A stretch of 32,952 nt of DNA. Origin: Gammaproteobacteria bacterium. GTDB taxonomy: Bacteria > Pseudomonadota > Gammaproteobacteria > CAIRSR01. Below, in pieces: positions 23,775-32,858 of this stretch (position 1 is the stretch's first letter; the number at the start of each line of letters is the position of its first letter). Below the pieces are notes generated by a model that saw only the letters and a program-made list of their open reading frames with translations, did not search any database and had not been told where the DNA came from. Location of the stretch: positions 1 through 32,952 of the forward strand of contig CAUYTY010000194.1 in NCBI GenBank assembly GCA_963575655.1. Reading direction: 5' to 3'. A program made the translations under genes and the position numbers.

Positions 23775-26700
23775 AATCTAATATCCTGACACGGCTTCGC
23801 CCATTACCCAAGGCCTGCACGCGGACCTGAACGCCAATGCGTTCGGTGAGTGCTGGGACATGGGAAATGATACCTACCTTGCGCCCTTGCGCTTGGAGGG
23901 CATCCAAGGCAGCGAGGGCGATATCTAGCGTATCCGGGTCCAGGCTACCGAATCCTTCGTCGATGAATAGTGATTCCACTTGAGCCGTCTGCGAGGATAA
24001 CGAGGCCAAACCCAAGGCCAAGGCCAGGGACACTAGAAAAGTTTCCCCTCCCGACAAACTATGAACGCCGCGAATCTCATTCCCTAATTCCCGATCGATT
24101 ACTTGTAATTCCAATTCAGCCCCCGGAACGCGGGCGAGGCGATAACGTCGGGCCAGATCCTCCAAATGACGATTGGCATGGGTAAGCAAAACCTCCAAGG
24201 TCAGACTTTGGGCGTAGGTTTTGAATTTGTTCCCATCCGCCGAACCGATTAATTCTCGAAGTATCTCCCAGCGTCGCCACTCCTGTTCTTTGGCCTCACA
24301 GGCGGTAAGTAGCTCGGCGCTCTGACTACGGCGTTGATCGTCGGACCGCAATCGCAATTGAACATTGGCAAGGTCTTCCTGCATCGTCGCTTCCTTTTGC
24401 CGGGCCTGCTCCAAGGCTGCGTCCACCTCGGTTACGGCGAGGGTTGGCGTATTCTGGGTGGCGAAGTCTTCTCGCTCGCGTCGTCGGTCGGCGAAGCGAG
24501 TACTCGCGGTCTCTACCCCACGCTCCAGGGCATCCAACGCCGCCCGCTCCTGTTCCAACCAATCGGTCCCCTGCTCTAGGTGTTTCCGTAGAGTGGACAG
24601 GTCTATGTGATGGGCAGCGAGCAAGAAGGTGAGTTCGGTTTGAGCGGTCTCATGCGCACGGTGCTGTCGCTCTCGGTCGTCAACACCGAGGGTGCGTTGG
24701 GTCTGGGCCGCGATCAGGGCCTCCTTGGCCTGACCCAGGGCCGTGGCTGCACGCTCCTCAGTAACTTGGGCCTGTCTCAGCTCGGTTTGGAGTCCCTTTT
24801 CCACGGCATCCGCCGGACGGCCATCCAACAATAACGCACGCTCTTGAGCCAAAACCGTCGCAGCGGCCTCGGCCTCGGTCGCTTTTTCGACGGACTGGCG
24901 TGCGGTCTCTTGGGTCAATCGAGCGGTAGTATCAGCCTGCGCCACCTCGGTTTGGCCACGAGCGATGGCCTGCGCCAGATCGGCAAGGGTCGCTTGATGG
25001 TCGCGATAGGCGCGAACATTCGCCTCACAACGAGTACGAAAGGCCGCCGAGTCGGCATCCAGGGCACTTTGCCAGCACTCGATGCCTGCCAAAGGAACGG
25101 CCAACGTCTCCCGTGCCGACGCTACCTCTTGAGTCTTGCGAGTGACCTCGACCACGGCGGCACTGCGGCGCTCGGTGACCGTGGCGGTCTTGTGTTCCAA
25201 ATCCGCCAAGTTGCTACGGGCCGTTGTCTCGGCACGAATAGCCGTGTCCAGGGCGGTTCGAGCGCTAGTAATGGCGGTCTGTGCGGCGCGTGCGGCGGTC
25301 TCGGCGTGGGCAATGGCCGCAAGTTGGCGGCGTAACTCCTCCTCTCGAACACTCAGACGTTGTGGAAGGTCTGGAGCGAGGGGTCCCTCCTTTTCCCCCG
25401 TATCTTCTTGCCCCGCCGCCAACGGAAAAGGCGCCAACGCCCAAGCCCGCTCCGCCTCCGTGAATGCCATCGCCCGGGTATCCGCCTGCATCTGTTGTAC
25501 GTTGGTCTGGTGCTGGGCCGCCTCGCGGGTGGTCTGGGCACGAGTCAACTCGGTGGTAAGTTTTTCCAGTGCTTGACGTAGCTCCGCCGCTCGTTGTCGT
25601 TGGTCTTTTACTAACTCATCGAAGGATGTCGAGAGATGAGTCCAGGGATGAGTCGAGGAGCCACACACCGGGCAGGGGGCGCCATCGCTGAGACGAGCCC
25701 TCAAGGCCGTCACATCCTTACCAGCGGCAAGCATCGCCCGTTCTAGGGCCGCCTCCGCCTCGCTATAGGCGGCACGCATCGGGACCAATTCGACCGTACA
25801 ACGCTGTATCACCCCCTCAGCCGTTGCTGCCTCGGTTAGGGCCGTATCACGCGCCGCCAGAGCCTCATCCAACCCGTGACGCGTACGACGTATCGCCGCG
25901 ACCTGGTCGGCACAGCGTCGCACCTGTTCACGCTCACTCTCCAGCAGCACGCGGCGACGCGCCAATTCCGCGCTATCGTGATGGGCTGCCGCTGCTTCAC
26001 ACGCCGTTAGATTGGCTTGTTCTCGTTCTAAGGCGGCGGCGCTGGCTCTTGCCGCTTGGCGGGCGGGATCCAATCGAGCAACAAGACCATTGATCTCCCG
26101 TTCCGCAGTAGTAACGGCCCGCTGGGCGTCTCGTTCCGCCTCCAGTAGGGTGCGAATGCGACGTAACTCGGCGTCCCAACGCGGCCATTGATCGGCTAGG
26201 TGGGCGTGATGGGCATGGGTAGTGAGCCAGTCGGCCGTCGCGGCGTGTTGCCGCTCGCGTTCAACCTGGATCTGGGCGGCAACCTGGTGGACCTTGGCAA
26301 CCTCCTGAGCGACACGCTGCGTCGTTGTGGCCTCTGCGAACGCCACCTCGTGCCGGCGGCGGGCATCGATCAAACGAACATCAAGGGCACGCGCACGCAG
26401 TAGATCGGGGGTGATTTGGGAGATACGGGTAGCGACGGCGATCAACGCGGTGCGAACAGCATCCAGGTTTCCCTGAGCGGTCGCGACGGCTTGGGATGCC
26501 TGTTCTTCGGTAGCGAGGGCGCTAGCGAGCACACCTTCGGCATGGGTCAGGGCGGCGCGATAGCGATCAAGGTCCGCCAGGGGGATACGCAAGGCCTGAG
26601 CACGGGAGACCTCCTGCCAGGCGAGCTGTCGAGGGGCAGCAACGGATCGCTGTGCCGTAGCAGCGGTAAGCTCGGTCGCGGCCACGGTTTCGGCGTTGGT

Positions 26701-27507
26701 GAGGCGCTGGTGATGGGTGTGCCAATCGCGGGCACGTCGCGCCTCTTCCAAGGCAACCTGTGCGGTATGTAGCGCCGTGAGGCGGATTGCCTGTTCGGCC
26801 TCAAGCTGGGCGCGTACATCCGTCGCCAGAGGATTGAGGTCTTTGAGCCGATCCTTCAACCGGATTAGCTCTTCACTCTCCGATTTGGCTCGATTGTGGG
26901 CTGCAACGGAGATTCGGCCATAGAGTTCGGTGCCGGTGATCCGCTCCAAGAGGTCGGCGCGTTCCTTTTCGCGGGCCTTGAGGAAGGCGGCGAATTCGCC
27001 TTGAGCGAGGAGCACGGAGCGGCGGAATTGGTCGAAGTTCAGGCCAAGGCGGGTGGCAATGCCCCCCAGAACCTCACTCTTGGTTCGACCGATAGGGATA
27101 TTGGTCGCCAAATCGTGGAGGGTCATCGATTGGCGTTGGTGCTTACCATCGGCACGCCCTCGGGCGCGCCGAACCTCCCAGCGGGCACGATAGTGGCCTC
27201 GGTCGGATCCGACAAAGTCCACCTCAGCCCAGCCCTCAACGGTGCCTTGACGCAATAGGTTGCGCACGTCGTTGGCAGGAAGGCGGGTATCAGTCGACCC
27301 CACCATCACCTCCGGGCCGCCTACCAGCCTTGGCACAGTATCAAACAAGGCCAAGCAGAGGGCATCTAGCAGAGTGCTTTTGCCCGCCCCAGTGGGTCCG
27401 GTAATGGCGTAGAGATTAACTCGAGCCAGGGAACCTTGCTCTAGCTCAATAGCAAAATCTCCGGCCAGACTCGCCAGATTTCTTCCCCGAATGGCAAGAA
27501 TTCTCAA
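23773..27507 (-). CDS. sbcC: Exonuclease subunit SbcC (SMC-like ATPase)
   Basis: 1244 aa from the TTG at 27507 (LRILAIRGRNLASL), which has GGGAG 8 bases upstream; an ATG at 27549 adds 14 unconserved residues. Walker A GPTGAGKSTLLDAL near the N-terminus, Q-loop LLAQGEFAAFLKAR, long coiled coils, the zinc hook CPVC in the middle (DGAPCPVCGSSTHPW). At the C-terminus are the LSGGETFLVSLALALGL signature and FIDEGFGSLDPDTLDIA Walker B. With SbcD it cleaves DNA hairpins and processes ends. sbcD normally lies directly upstream but is missing here; an IS630 relic occupies that spot. Stop codon TAA is partly made of element B. Confidence 0.93.
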   Translation of the reverse strand: MRILAIRGRNLASLAGDFAIELEQGSLARVNLYAITGPTGAGKSTLLDALCLALFDTVPRLVGGPEVMVGSTDTRLPANDVRNLLRQGTVEGWAEVDFVGSDRGHYRARWEVRRARGRADGKHQRQSMTLHDLATNIPIGRTKSEVLGGIATRLGLNFDQFRRSVLLAQGEFAAFLKAREKERADLLERITGTELYGRISVAAHNRAKSESEELIRLKDRLKDLNPLATDVRAQLEAEQAIRLTALHTAQVALEEARRARDWHTHHQRLTNAETVAATELTAATAQRSVAAPRQLAWQEVSRAQALRIPLADLDRYRAALTHAEGVLASALATEEQASQAVATAQGNLDAVRTALIAVATRISQITPDLLRARALDVRLIDARRRHEVAFAEATTTQRVAQEVAKVHQVAAQIQVERERQHAATADWLTTHAHHAHLADQWPRWDAELRRIRTLLEAERDAQRAVTTAEREINGLVARLDPARQAARASAAALEREQANLTACEAAAAHHDSAELARRRVLLESEREQVRRCADQVAAIRRTRHGLDEALAARDTALTEAATAEGVIQRCTVELVPMRAAYSEAEAALERAMLAAGKDVTALRARLSDGAPCPVCGSSTHPWTHLSTSFDELVKDQRQRAAELRQALEKLTTELTRAQTTREAAQHQTNVQQMQADTRAMAFTEAERAWALAPFPLAAGQEDTGEKEGPLAPDLPQRLSVREEELRRQLAAIAHAETAARAAQTAITSARTALDTAIRAETTARSNLADLEHKTATVTERRSAAVVEVTRKTQEVASARETLAVPLAGIECWQSALDADSAAFRTRCEANVRAYRDHQATLADLAQAIARGQTEVAQADTTARLTQETARQSVEKATEAEAAATVLAQERALLLDGRPADAVEKGLQTELRQAQVTEERAATALGQAKEALIAAQTQRTLGVDDRERQHRAHETAQTELTFLLAAHHIDLSTLRKHLEQGTDWLEQERAALDALERGVETASTRFADRRREREDFATQNTPTLAVTEVDAALEQARQKEATMQEDLANVQLRLRSDDQRRSQSAELLTACEAKEQEWRRWEILRELIGSADGNKFKTYAQSLTLEVLLTHANRHLEDLARRYRLARVPGAELELQVIDRELGNEIRGVHSLSGGETFLVSLALALGLASLSSQTAQVESLFIDEGFGSLDPDTLDIALAALDALQAQGRKVGIISHVPALTERIGVQVRVQALGNGRSRVRILD

Positions 27508-27573
27508 TGGGTTACTCCCGTAAAAGGCGGATTCAATCTCGAAGTGCAACGGATGAGTTAGCGTGGGATCAAA

Positions 27574-27776
27574 CTACTACCCCCTTACAGCCCGGATTTC
27601 AATTCGATTGAACAAGCATTTTTCAGGCTGAAAGCGTTGTTCCGTAAGCAGCTGAACGGACACGCGAGGCCCTTTGGAATACCGTTGGCGAAATACTGAA
27701 TGAATTTCCCCCGACGGAATGCGAGAACTACCTGCGGAAGCTGGCTATGCCGTACGGGTAAAATGAGAATGCTCTA
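27574..27776 (+). pseudogene. IS630-family transposase C-terminal relic and right end
   Basis: LLPPYSPDFNSIEQAFFRLK is the DDE motif region (Tc1/mariner-IS630, catalytic E in the EQAF block). A frame change follows, then AAERTREALWNTVGEILNEF and PPTECENYLRK. The relic ends with GAGAATGCTCTA, whose inverse TAGAGCATT equals the end of the TA-flanked element at 11893-12001. The 5' two thirds are absent. It lies between patZ and sbcC. Confidence 0.8.
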
Positions 27777-27806
27777 GTTGTTGGAATCCGTTATATCCAA
27801 TGCTCG

Positions 27807-30485
27807 TCAACGTAGCTGTTTGTGAATGCGTCTAATCAAGGCATCGTCGGGAACTTCGGTAATAGCAAAACCGTGCCTCTCCACCATCCGCAGCATGTCG
27901 TCGTTATTTGCAATTACGTTGCCCTCCATCACCTCCAAGCCGTAGTCACGGGCGCGGCTCATGAGTCGTTCGAGGAGATGGTGGCCAATGCCACGTCTTT
28001 GCCAATCGTCTGCCACAACAATGGCCATCTCACAAGTCTTACCGTCCGGGTTTGTGGTATAGCGGGTGACGCCGATCTCGATCTCCTGGCCATTCTGTTG
28101 CACCGTAGCGATCAAAGCCATCTCGCGGTCGTAGTCGATCTGGGTAAAGCGCGCCAACATAGCAGGCGTAAGGTCCTCCAGGGATTGCATGAAGCGGAAG
28201 TATTTCGACCGCACGGACAGGTTGTGGACGAAGGTGTATCCGATCTTGGCGTCCTCCGGGCTAATGGGGCGAATGGTCACGTCGGTGCCGTCGGGAAGCT
28301 GCCAATGGCTAACCAGATAGTGCGGGTAGGGGTGGATGGCCATGTGGTCGTAGGGCCGCATAGTGCCCGAGTGATAACCAACGACAATCCGCGCGTCTAC
28401 CGCGATGGCCCCAGTCTCATCCACGATCAATGGGTTGATATCGAGTTCCTTGACCAAGGGAAGCTCGCAGGCGATCTCCGAGACACGCAACAGAACCTTC
28501 TCCAGGGATTCCATGTGTACCGGCGGTATTTGGCGGAACTTACCCAGAGTTTTAGCGATACGGGTGCGCCCAATCACCTCGCGGGCAAGGTCTTTATTGA
28601 GGGGCGGCAAGGTCACGGCGCGGTCTGCCAAGGCCTCTACCGCAGTACCGCCAGCACCGAAGGTGACCACCGGGCCGAACAGATCATCACGGGTGATCCC
28701 CACCAGAATCTCGCGCCCGTTGGGGCGGCGCAGCATAGGTTCTACCGTCAATCCTTCGATGCGAGCGTCGGGGCGGTTGCGTTTGACCGTCTCGATCAGA
28801 TCCAGATAGGCGCTCCGTACCGCTTGGGCGCTTGACAGGCCGAGCCGCACACCACCAACGTCGCTCTTATGGGTAATGTCTGGGGAGTTAACCTTTAGAG
28901 CCACTGGCATACCGATAATCTCGGCCTGGACGAGAGCTTCGGTCGGGGTATGCACCACCACCGCCTGGGCGGTACGGATGTGAAAGGCCCCCAGTACGGC
29001 CTTAGATTCAGACTCGGAGAGGATCGTGCGCCCCTCGGACAGTGCGCCCTCGATGATCATTCGTGCCCCCTCGGCGTCCGGCGGGTCACCACGCGAAATG
29101 GCGCCTGGGGTCTGTAGGAGCATGTTCTGGTTGCGATAGTGAGCAACCAGGAAGGCGAAGGCCTCGACCACTGTTTCCGGGGTGTGGTAGGTAGGAACTC
29201 CTGCGTTGCGCAAGACCTCGCGTCCGGGTTCCACCTGTACATGCCCCATCCAACAGGCAAACACCGGCTTCTTTTGGGCCATGGCAATGCGCGCCACCTC
29301 TTCGGCCACTCCGGTGGGGTCGGTCATCGCTTGTGGGGTGAGAATCACCATCACCCCATCGACCCCATCATCCTTGAGGCAGATCTCCAGGGCATGGGCG
29401 TAACGATCCGGCGTGGCGTCACCGATGATATCCAGCGGGTTGCTGTGGGACCATGTGGTCGGCAGGAATTGATTGAGCGCAGCCAGAACATCAGTGGAGA
29501 GTTCGGCGAGTGGAATATTGAGGTCGGCGGCCCGATCGGTGGCCATCACACCTGGACCGCCACCGTTGGTGATGATGGCGAGTCGTTCGCCTTGTAGCCG
29601 GAATCCAGCGGTGAGCGCGGTAGCAGCGGAGAAAAGATTGGTGATCCGCGTTCCACGCACCACACCGGCACGACTGAGCGCGGTATCAAAGACATCATCG
29701 GCCCCCACCAATGCCCCAGTGTGCGACATCACTGCCTTGGACCCAGTGGCGTGTCGCCCCACCTTGATCGCAATCACTGGCTTAACACGCGCCGCAGCAC
29801 GCAATCCACTCATAAAGCTGCGTGCGTTATGCACCCCCTCGATGTAGAGCAGAATACTAGAGGTTTTTGGGTCATTGACTAGGTAGTCGAGGATCTCTCC
29901 AAAATCGGCGTCAGCGGAGATCCCCATTGAAACCACTGTGGAAAAGCCAATGTCCTGGGCGGCGGCCCAGTCAAGAATGGCCGTACAGATCGCCCCAGAC
30001 TGAGAGACCAAGGCAAGCTGCCCAGATCGGGCTGATCCTTTGTTGAAGGTGGCATTAAGACCCACGCTGGGACGCATCACCCCCAAGCAGTTAGGGCCGA
30101 TGAAGCGCAAATTGTAGCGGCGGGCGTTTTCCATCAACATACGTTCGAGTCGCACGCCCTGGGGACCGGCCTCACGAAAACCGGCAGAGAGGATGATAGC
30201 GTTCTTAATGCCATGCACGCCGCACTGCTCAATGATCCCCGGTACGCCGGCTGCAGGAGTTGCGATCACCGCTAGATCAACGGGCTCGTCCAAGGCATCC
30301 AAGTTGGGGAACGCTGGTTGCCCCTGGATCTGGCTGTGCTTGGAGTTGATCGCGTAGACCTTGCCCTGAAAGCTCTCAAGCATGTTCTGAAAAACCAACA
30401 TGCCAACCGCCCCAGGACGCTCGCTGGCACCAAAGACAACAACGGATTTGGGCTCGAAAAACCCGCTAAGGAAGTGTTGAGTCAT
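27807..30485 (-). CDS. patZ: Bifunctional acyl-CoA ligase (ADP-forming)/GNAT protein acetyltransferase, PatZ-like
   Basis: 892 aa (E. coli PatZ 886). N-terminal CoA-binding domain (FEPKSVVVFGASERPGAVG), ligase domains with GPNCLGVMRPS and SQSGAICTAI, H255 in SHTGALVGADDVFD, an ATP-grasp domain (ALKVNSPDITHKSDVGGVRL), and a C-terminal GNAT domain from about 735. The GNAT acetyl-CoA site is VVADDWQRRGIGHHLLERL. Such proteins acetylate lysines, for example on acetyl-CoA synthetase, to shut down acetate activation. H255 is the position used for phosphotransfer in true ADP-forming ligases, so the ligase half may be active; this needs comparison with PatZ. Single gene, divergent from none. Confidence 0.9.
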   Translation of the reverse strand: MTQHFLSGFFEPKSVVVFGASERPGAVGMLVFQNMLESFQGKVYAINSKHSQIQGQPAFPNLDALDEPVDLAVIATPAAGVPGIIEQCGVHGIKNAIILSAGFREAGPQGVRLERMLMENARRYNLRFIGPNCLGVMRPSVGLNATFNKGSARSGQLALVSQSGAICTAILDWAAAQDIGFSTVVSMGISADADFGEILDYLVNDPKTSSILLYIEGVHNARSFMSGLRAAARVKPVIAIKVGRHATGSKAVMSHTGALVGADDVFDTALSRAGVVRGTRITNLFSAATALTAGFRLQGERLAIITNGGGPGVMATDRAADLNIPLAELSTDVLAALNQFLPTTWSHSNPLDIIGDATPDRYAHALEICLKDDGVDGVMVILTPQAMTDPTGVAEEVARIAMAQKKPVFACWMGHVQVEPGREVLRNAGVPTYHTPETVVEAFAFLVAHYRNQNMLLQTPGAISRGDPPDAEGARMIIEGALSEGRTILSESESKAVLGAFHIRTAQAVVVHTPTEALVQAEIIGMPVALKVNSPDITHKSDVGGVRLGLSSAQAVRSAYLDLIETVKRNRPDARIEGLTVEPMLRRPNGREILVGITRDDLFGPVVTFGAGGTAVEALADRAVTLPPLNKDLAREVIGRTRIAKTLGKFRQIPPVHMESLEKVLLRVSEIACELPLVKELDINPLIVDETGAIAVDARIVVGYHSGTMRPYDHMAIHPYPHYLVSHWQLPDGTDVTIRPISPEDAKIGYTFVHNLSVRSKYFRFMQSLEDLTPAMLARFTQIDYDREMALIATVQQNGQEIEIGVTRYTTNPDGKTCEMAIVVADDWQRRGIGHHLLERLMSRARDYGLEVMEGNVIANNDDMLRMVERHGFAITEVPDDALIRRIHKQLR

Positions 30486-30918
30486 ACTGCTGCGCCTCGT
30501 GATGGAAAGAGTGAATGGTGATTTCTAGGAAAGGGACGAAAGCAATCAACCTGCGTCACATATTCACATTGAGAATGCATATTATATTCCTGTTATATGA
30601 AATACTCTTTGTGCGCAAAATTAAAAGGAGAGCAATGATATCAACAAGAGCCTATTGACTTCGTGGCGCTTTAGAATTGAATCTGTACACGATAAGGCCG
30701 TACCAAGGACACAACCGCATTTATTCCGCAGCCCCTTGACGCAGCAAAGATTCGTCTGACACAGAAACTAGCGCACCTCGCTCACTTACTCAACCAACTG
30801 TTAATTCAAGAGTTGCACTTCGAGTTTGAATCCACACGTCAAACTCAGGTTGACTACTTCACATTCCACAGACAAAAAAGCGGCAGACCTTCATAGCCTG
30901 CCGCCTTTGTCGTTAGTT
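30486..30918. other. Intergenic region upstream of patZ
   Basis: About 430 bp. It contains a TATAAT on the minus strand near 30580 that might serve patZ, without a clear -35. AAAAGGAGAGCA precedes ATG of a seven-codon frame (MISTRAY) near 30635. A 60-codon open frame with no start (from about 30690, LTQKLAHLAHLLNQLLIQEL) may be a gene fragment. A terminator-like hairpin lies at 30874-30907. The end motif AACTCAGGTT is present at about 30842. Nothing here is certain. Confidence 0.4.
30874..30907. terminator. Terminator-like hairpin
   Basis: AAAAAAGCGGCAG ... CTGCCGCCTTTGT with a loop of about 11 bases. A-tract and T-tract allow either direction, the minus strand (T6) being the better. It lies just outside element 30919-31124, so it may end the small secreted protein gene. 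Confidence 0.6.
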
Positions 30919-31124
30919 AACCTGAGTTCGACGTAAGAAACGCACTAACTCGCTGTATTTATTATCCTTATAACAATCCACACAAAGACGGTCAACTACC
31001 TGTGACGCTTGATTCCACGTTATGAGGTGGTGTAGGTCAAATCAATAGTTGACTGTCTTGTTAGAGTCTAACTAAGCCTAGCTGATACAGCAGGCTACAT
31101 TATCCCTTACGTCGAACTCAGGTT
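30919..31124. mobile_element. Inverted-repeat element with AACCTGAGTT ends
   Basis: 206 bp. Perfect 19 bp terminal inverted repeats AACCTGAGTTCGACGTAAG, flanked by AGTT on both sides (30915-30918, 31125-31128). The interior is AT-rich and unlike the other elements. No ORF. The outer ten bases follow the same AACC(Y)(R)AGTT pattern as the AACCC-type elements. Confidence 0.8.
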
Positions 31125-31137
31125 AGTTACAACACCA

Positions 31138-31542
31138 TCAACAAGTACTTGCCGTAAATGTTGCCCTGAACGAACCATAGACTCCGTTTGGTGGGTCCTG
31201 AACAATATTAAAATTCATGTACTGTCCGGTAATCATCGTTTTGGTAAGCATATGACCAAACGCACTAAATGCTACACCTTGGATGACTTCGCCGATTGTT
31301 CCTGAAAAGTTTATATCTTTACCGTCTTGTGCCCAACTGCCGTGCCCTGGTAATGTCGGACCAGTGGCCCATGTGTGATCTTGCTGTAAGCAGATACTCT
31401 TTGTTGCCACCATACCAAACCCTGGCCCTTGATAAAAATAGAATGTCCAGGCGCCTAGTCTTGGCGTTAGATCGGGCGTAACGGCATTGACCACATCAAT
31501 CAACCCAAACATTGCCACAATGCCTAATAATATTCTCTTCAT
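31138..31542 (-). CDS. Small secreted protein of unknown function
   Basis: 134 aa from ATG at 31542, which has GGAGGG 4 bases upstream; a TTG four codons earlier is less likely. The signal peptide is MKRILLGIVAMFGLIDVVNA with cleavage after VNA. The mature part is Gly- and aromatic-rich (GAWTFYFYQGPGFGMVATK, GHGSWAQDGKDINFSGTI, VYGSFRATFTASTC), suggesting a small beta-sandwich or barrel. Two cysteines, one in KSICLQ and one at the very C-terminus, could form a disulfide. I do not recognise the family. It is enclosed by repeat elements on both sides and could be lineage-specific. Confidence 0.6.
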   Translation of the reverse strand: MKRILLGIVAMFGLIDVVNAVTPDLTPRLGAWTFYFYQGPGFGMVATKSICLQQDHTWATGPTLPGHGSWAQDGKDINFSGTIGEVIQGVAFSAFGHMLTKTMITGQYMNFNIVQDPPNGVYGSFRATFTASTC

Positions 31543-31592
31543 TTTGCCCTCCAAGTTGTTTTACCGTTTAGGCGGAGGTTAAAGGAATAATT

Positions 31593-31739
31593 AACTCAAG
31601 TTGCCACCTATTCAAAACTCGGGATCGCATCCAGTCGTCCCCCCTCAATCCCCCCGTAAACGGGGGGAGGTCTGCGACCTACTTCCTCCCCGTTTACGGG
31701 GAGGGCTGGGGAGGGGGCAAGTAGGTGGCAACTTGGGTT
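31593..31739 (-). mobile_element. AACCC-type element, variant B, copy 2 (inverted)
   Basis: 147 bp, nearly the exact reverse complement of 23627-23774, including the CCCCGTAAACGGGG hairpin cores and the GGGATCGCATCCA stretch. Flanked by AATT on both sides (31589-31592, 31740-31743), unlike AATCT at copy 1, so these were separate insertions. It lies about 50 bp upstream of the small secreted protein gene. Confidence 0.85.
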
Positions 31740-31834
31740 AATTAACTGCCATAAATTCCCATCTATATCCATAATGCCCCCATTGGACGATTATGATAGC
31801 TGGCGGTTAAAGATTAATTTCTTGAAACCTATAT

Positions 31835-32074
31835 AACCCAAGTTGCTACCTACATTGAGTAATTCTTTGATCACCCTCCCCTCCCCTCCCCCTCTCCCTG
31901 GTCTGTACACTCCCGGTGGAAGGGGGGAGAAAACAACGCCAGCCATTGAGATTGGCCACTAGAGCTAAATATCCTCACTCCCCCTCCCAACGGGAGGGTT
32001 GGGGAGAAGGCGATCAAAAAAACTACTTGTCTGAAAAGAATTATGGCTTGAGACCGTAGGTGGCAACTTGGGTT
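31835..32074. mobile_element. AACCC-type element, variant C
   Basis: 240 bp. Left end AACCCAAGTTGCTACCTAC, right end GTAGGTGGCAACTTGGGTT, flanked by ATAT on both sides (31831-31834, 32075-32078). Its interior differs from variant B: GC-rich tracts, a CCTCCCAACGGGAGG hairpin, and an inner inverted pair TTTGATCACC with GGCGATCAAA. The right end plus the flanking A forms the hisA stop codon. Confidence 0.78.
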
Positions 32075-32843
32075 ATATATTCTTATCGTGCAAGGGGTGT
32101 GTATGTATCTCCGTAAGTTCATCGGCCAAACGCTGACCTACGGAAAAGTCTAGGGTTCCCTCATAGAGGGCACGTCCGGTAATTGCCCCGAGGATGCCCT
32201 CACCAGCAACGGCACACAACGCTCGAATATCATCCAGATTGGTAATCCCACCGGAGGCAATAATCGGAACAGTTAGTGCCCGCGCCAAAGCCAGCGTAGA
32301 ATCTACATTAACTCCCGTCATCATTCCATCACGACCGATGTCGGTATAAATAATACCACTTACTCCCATTTGTTCAAAATTGCGAGCCATGTCAATGATA
32401 TCGTGCGAGGATATCTTGGACCAACCCTCAATGGCTACTTTCCCACCCCGCGCATCTAGTCCCACCAAAATGTGGCCCGGAAACGCCTTGCAGGACTGCT
32501 CCACGAATTCAGGATTGGTCACCGCTTTGGTGCCAAGAATGACATAGCTGACCCCCATTGCCAAATATTCGGCGATGGTATCCATATCACGAATCCCACC
32601 CCCTACCTGGATGGGCAACTCCGGATATGCCTGGCTAATTGCCTCGATGACCTTACCATTCACTGGTCGACCGGCAAAAGCCCCGTCAAGATCGACGAGA
32701 TGCAATCGCCGCGCCCCCGCCTCTACCCAACGGCGCGCTACTGCGCGTGGGTTGTCAGAGAAAATGGTCTCGTCGTCCATTCGACCCTGTCGTAGTCGTA
32801 CACATTTTCCATTTTTGAGGTCAATCGCAGGAATCAGCAACAT
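32073..32843 (-). CDS. hisA: Phosphoribosylformimino-5-aminoimidazole carboxamide ribotide isomerase
   Basis: 256 aa (E. coli 245). TIM-barrel isomerase of histidine synthesis, fourth step. Catalytic D8 in [16 protein letters not shown] and D130 in [15 protein letters not shown]. Phosphate sites GGGIRD (81-86) and [19 protein letters not shown] precedes ATG. hisH and hisF, usual partners, are not visible; element B copy 3 begins 38 bp upstream. The C-terminal tail (about ten residues, [12 protein letters not shown]) is longer than usual and ends in a stop codon TAA made jointly with element C, so the native end may have been altered by the insertion. Confidence 0.95.
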   Translation of the reverse strand: MLLIPAIDLKNGKCVRLRQGRMDDETIFSDNPRAVARRWVEAGARRLHLVDLDGAFAGRPVNGKVIEAISQAYPELPIQVGGGIRDMDTIAEYLAMGVSYVILGTKAVTNPEFVEQSCKAFPGHILVGLDARGGKVAIEGWSKISSHDIIDMARNFEQMGVSGIIYTDIGRDGMMTGVNVDSTLALARALTVPIIASGGITNLDDIRALCAVAGEGILGAITGRALYEGTLDFSVGQRLADELTEIHTHPLHDKNI

Positions 32844-32858
32844 TACACTCTCCTCGTT

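Noticed and set aside
24844-25335. Plus-strand ORFs up to 163 codons opposite sbcC
   Set aside because: All lie within the coiled-coil part of sbcC. Low-complexity Gly/Leu-rich products are typical shadows of a GC-rich coiled-coil gene.
27822-28835. 337-codon plus-strand ORF
   Set aside because: It is antisense to patZ, whose reading frame has clear ligase and GNAT motifs. The plus-strand product has no recognisable motif and is a codon-bias shadow.
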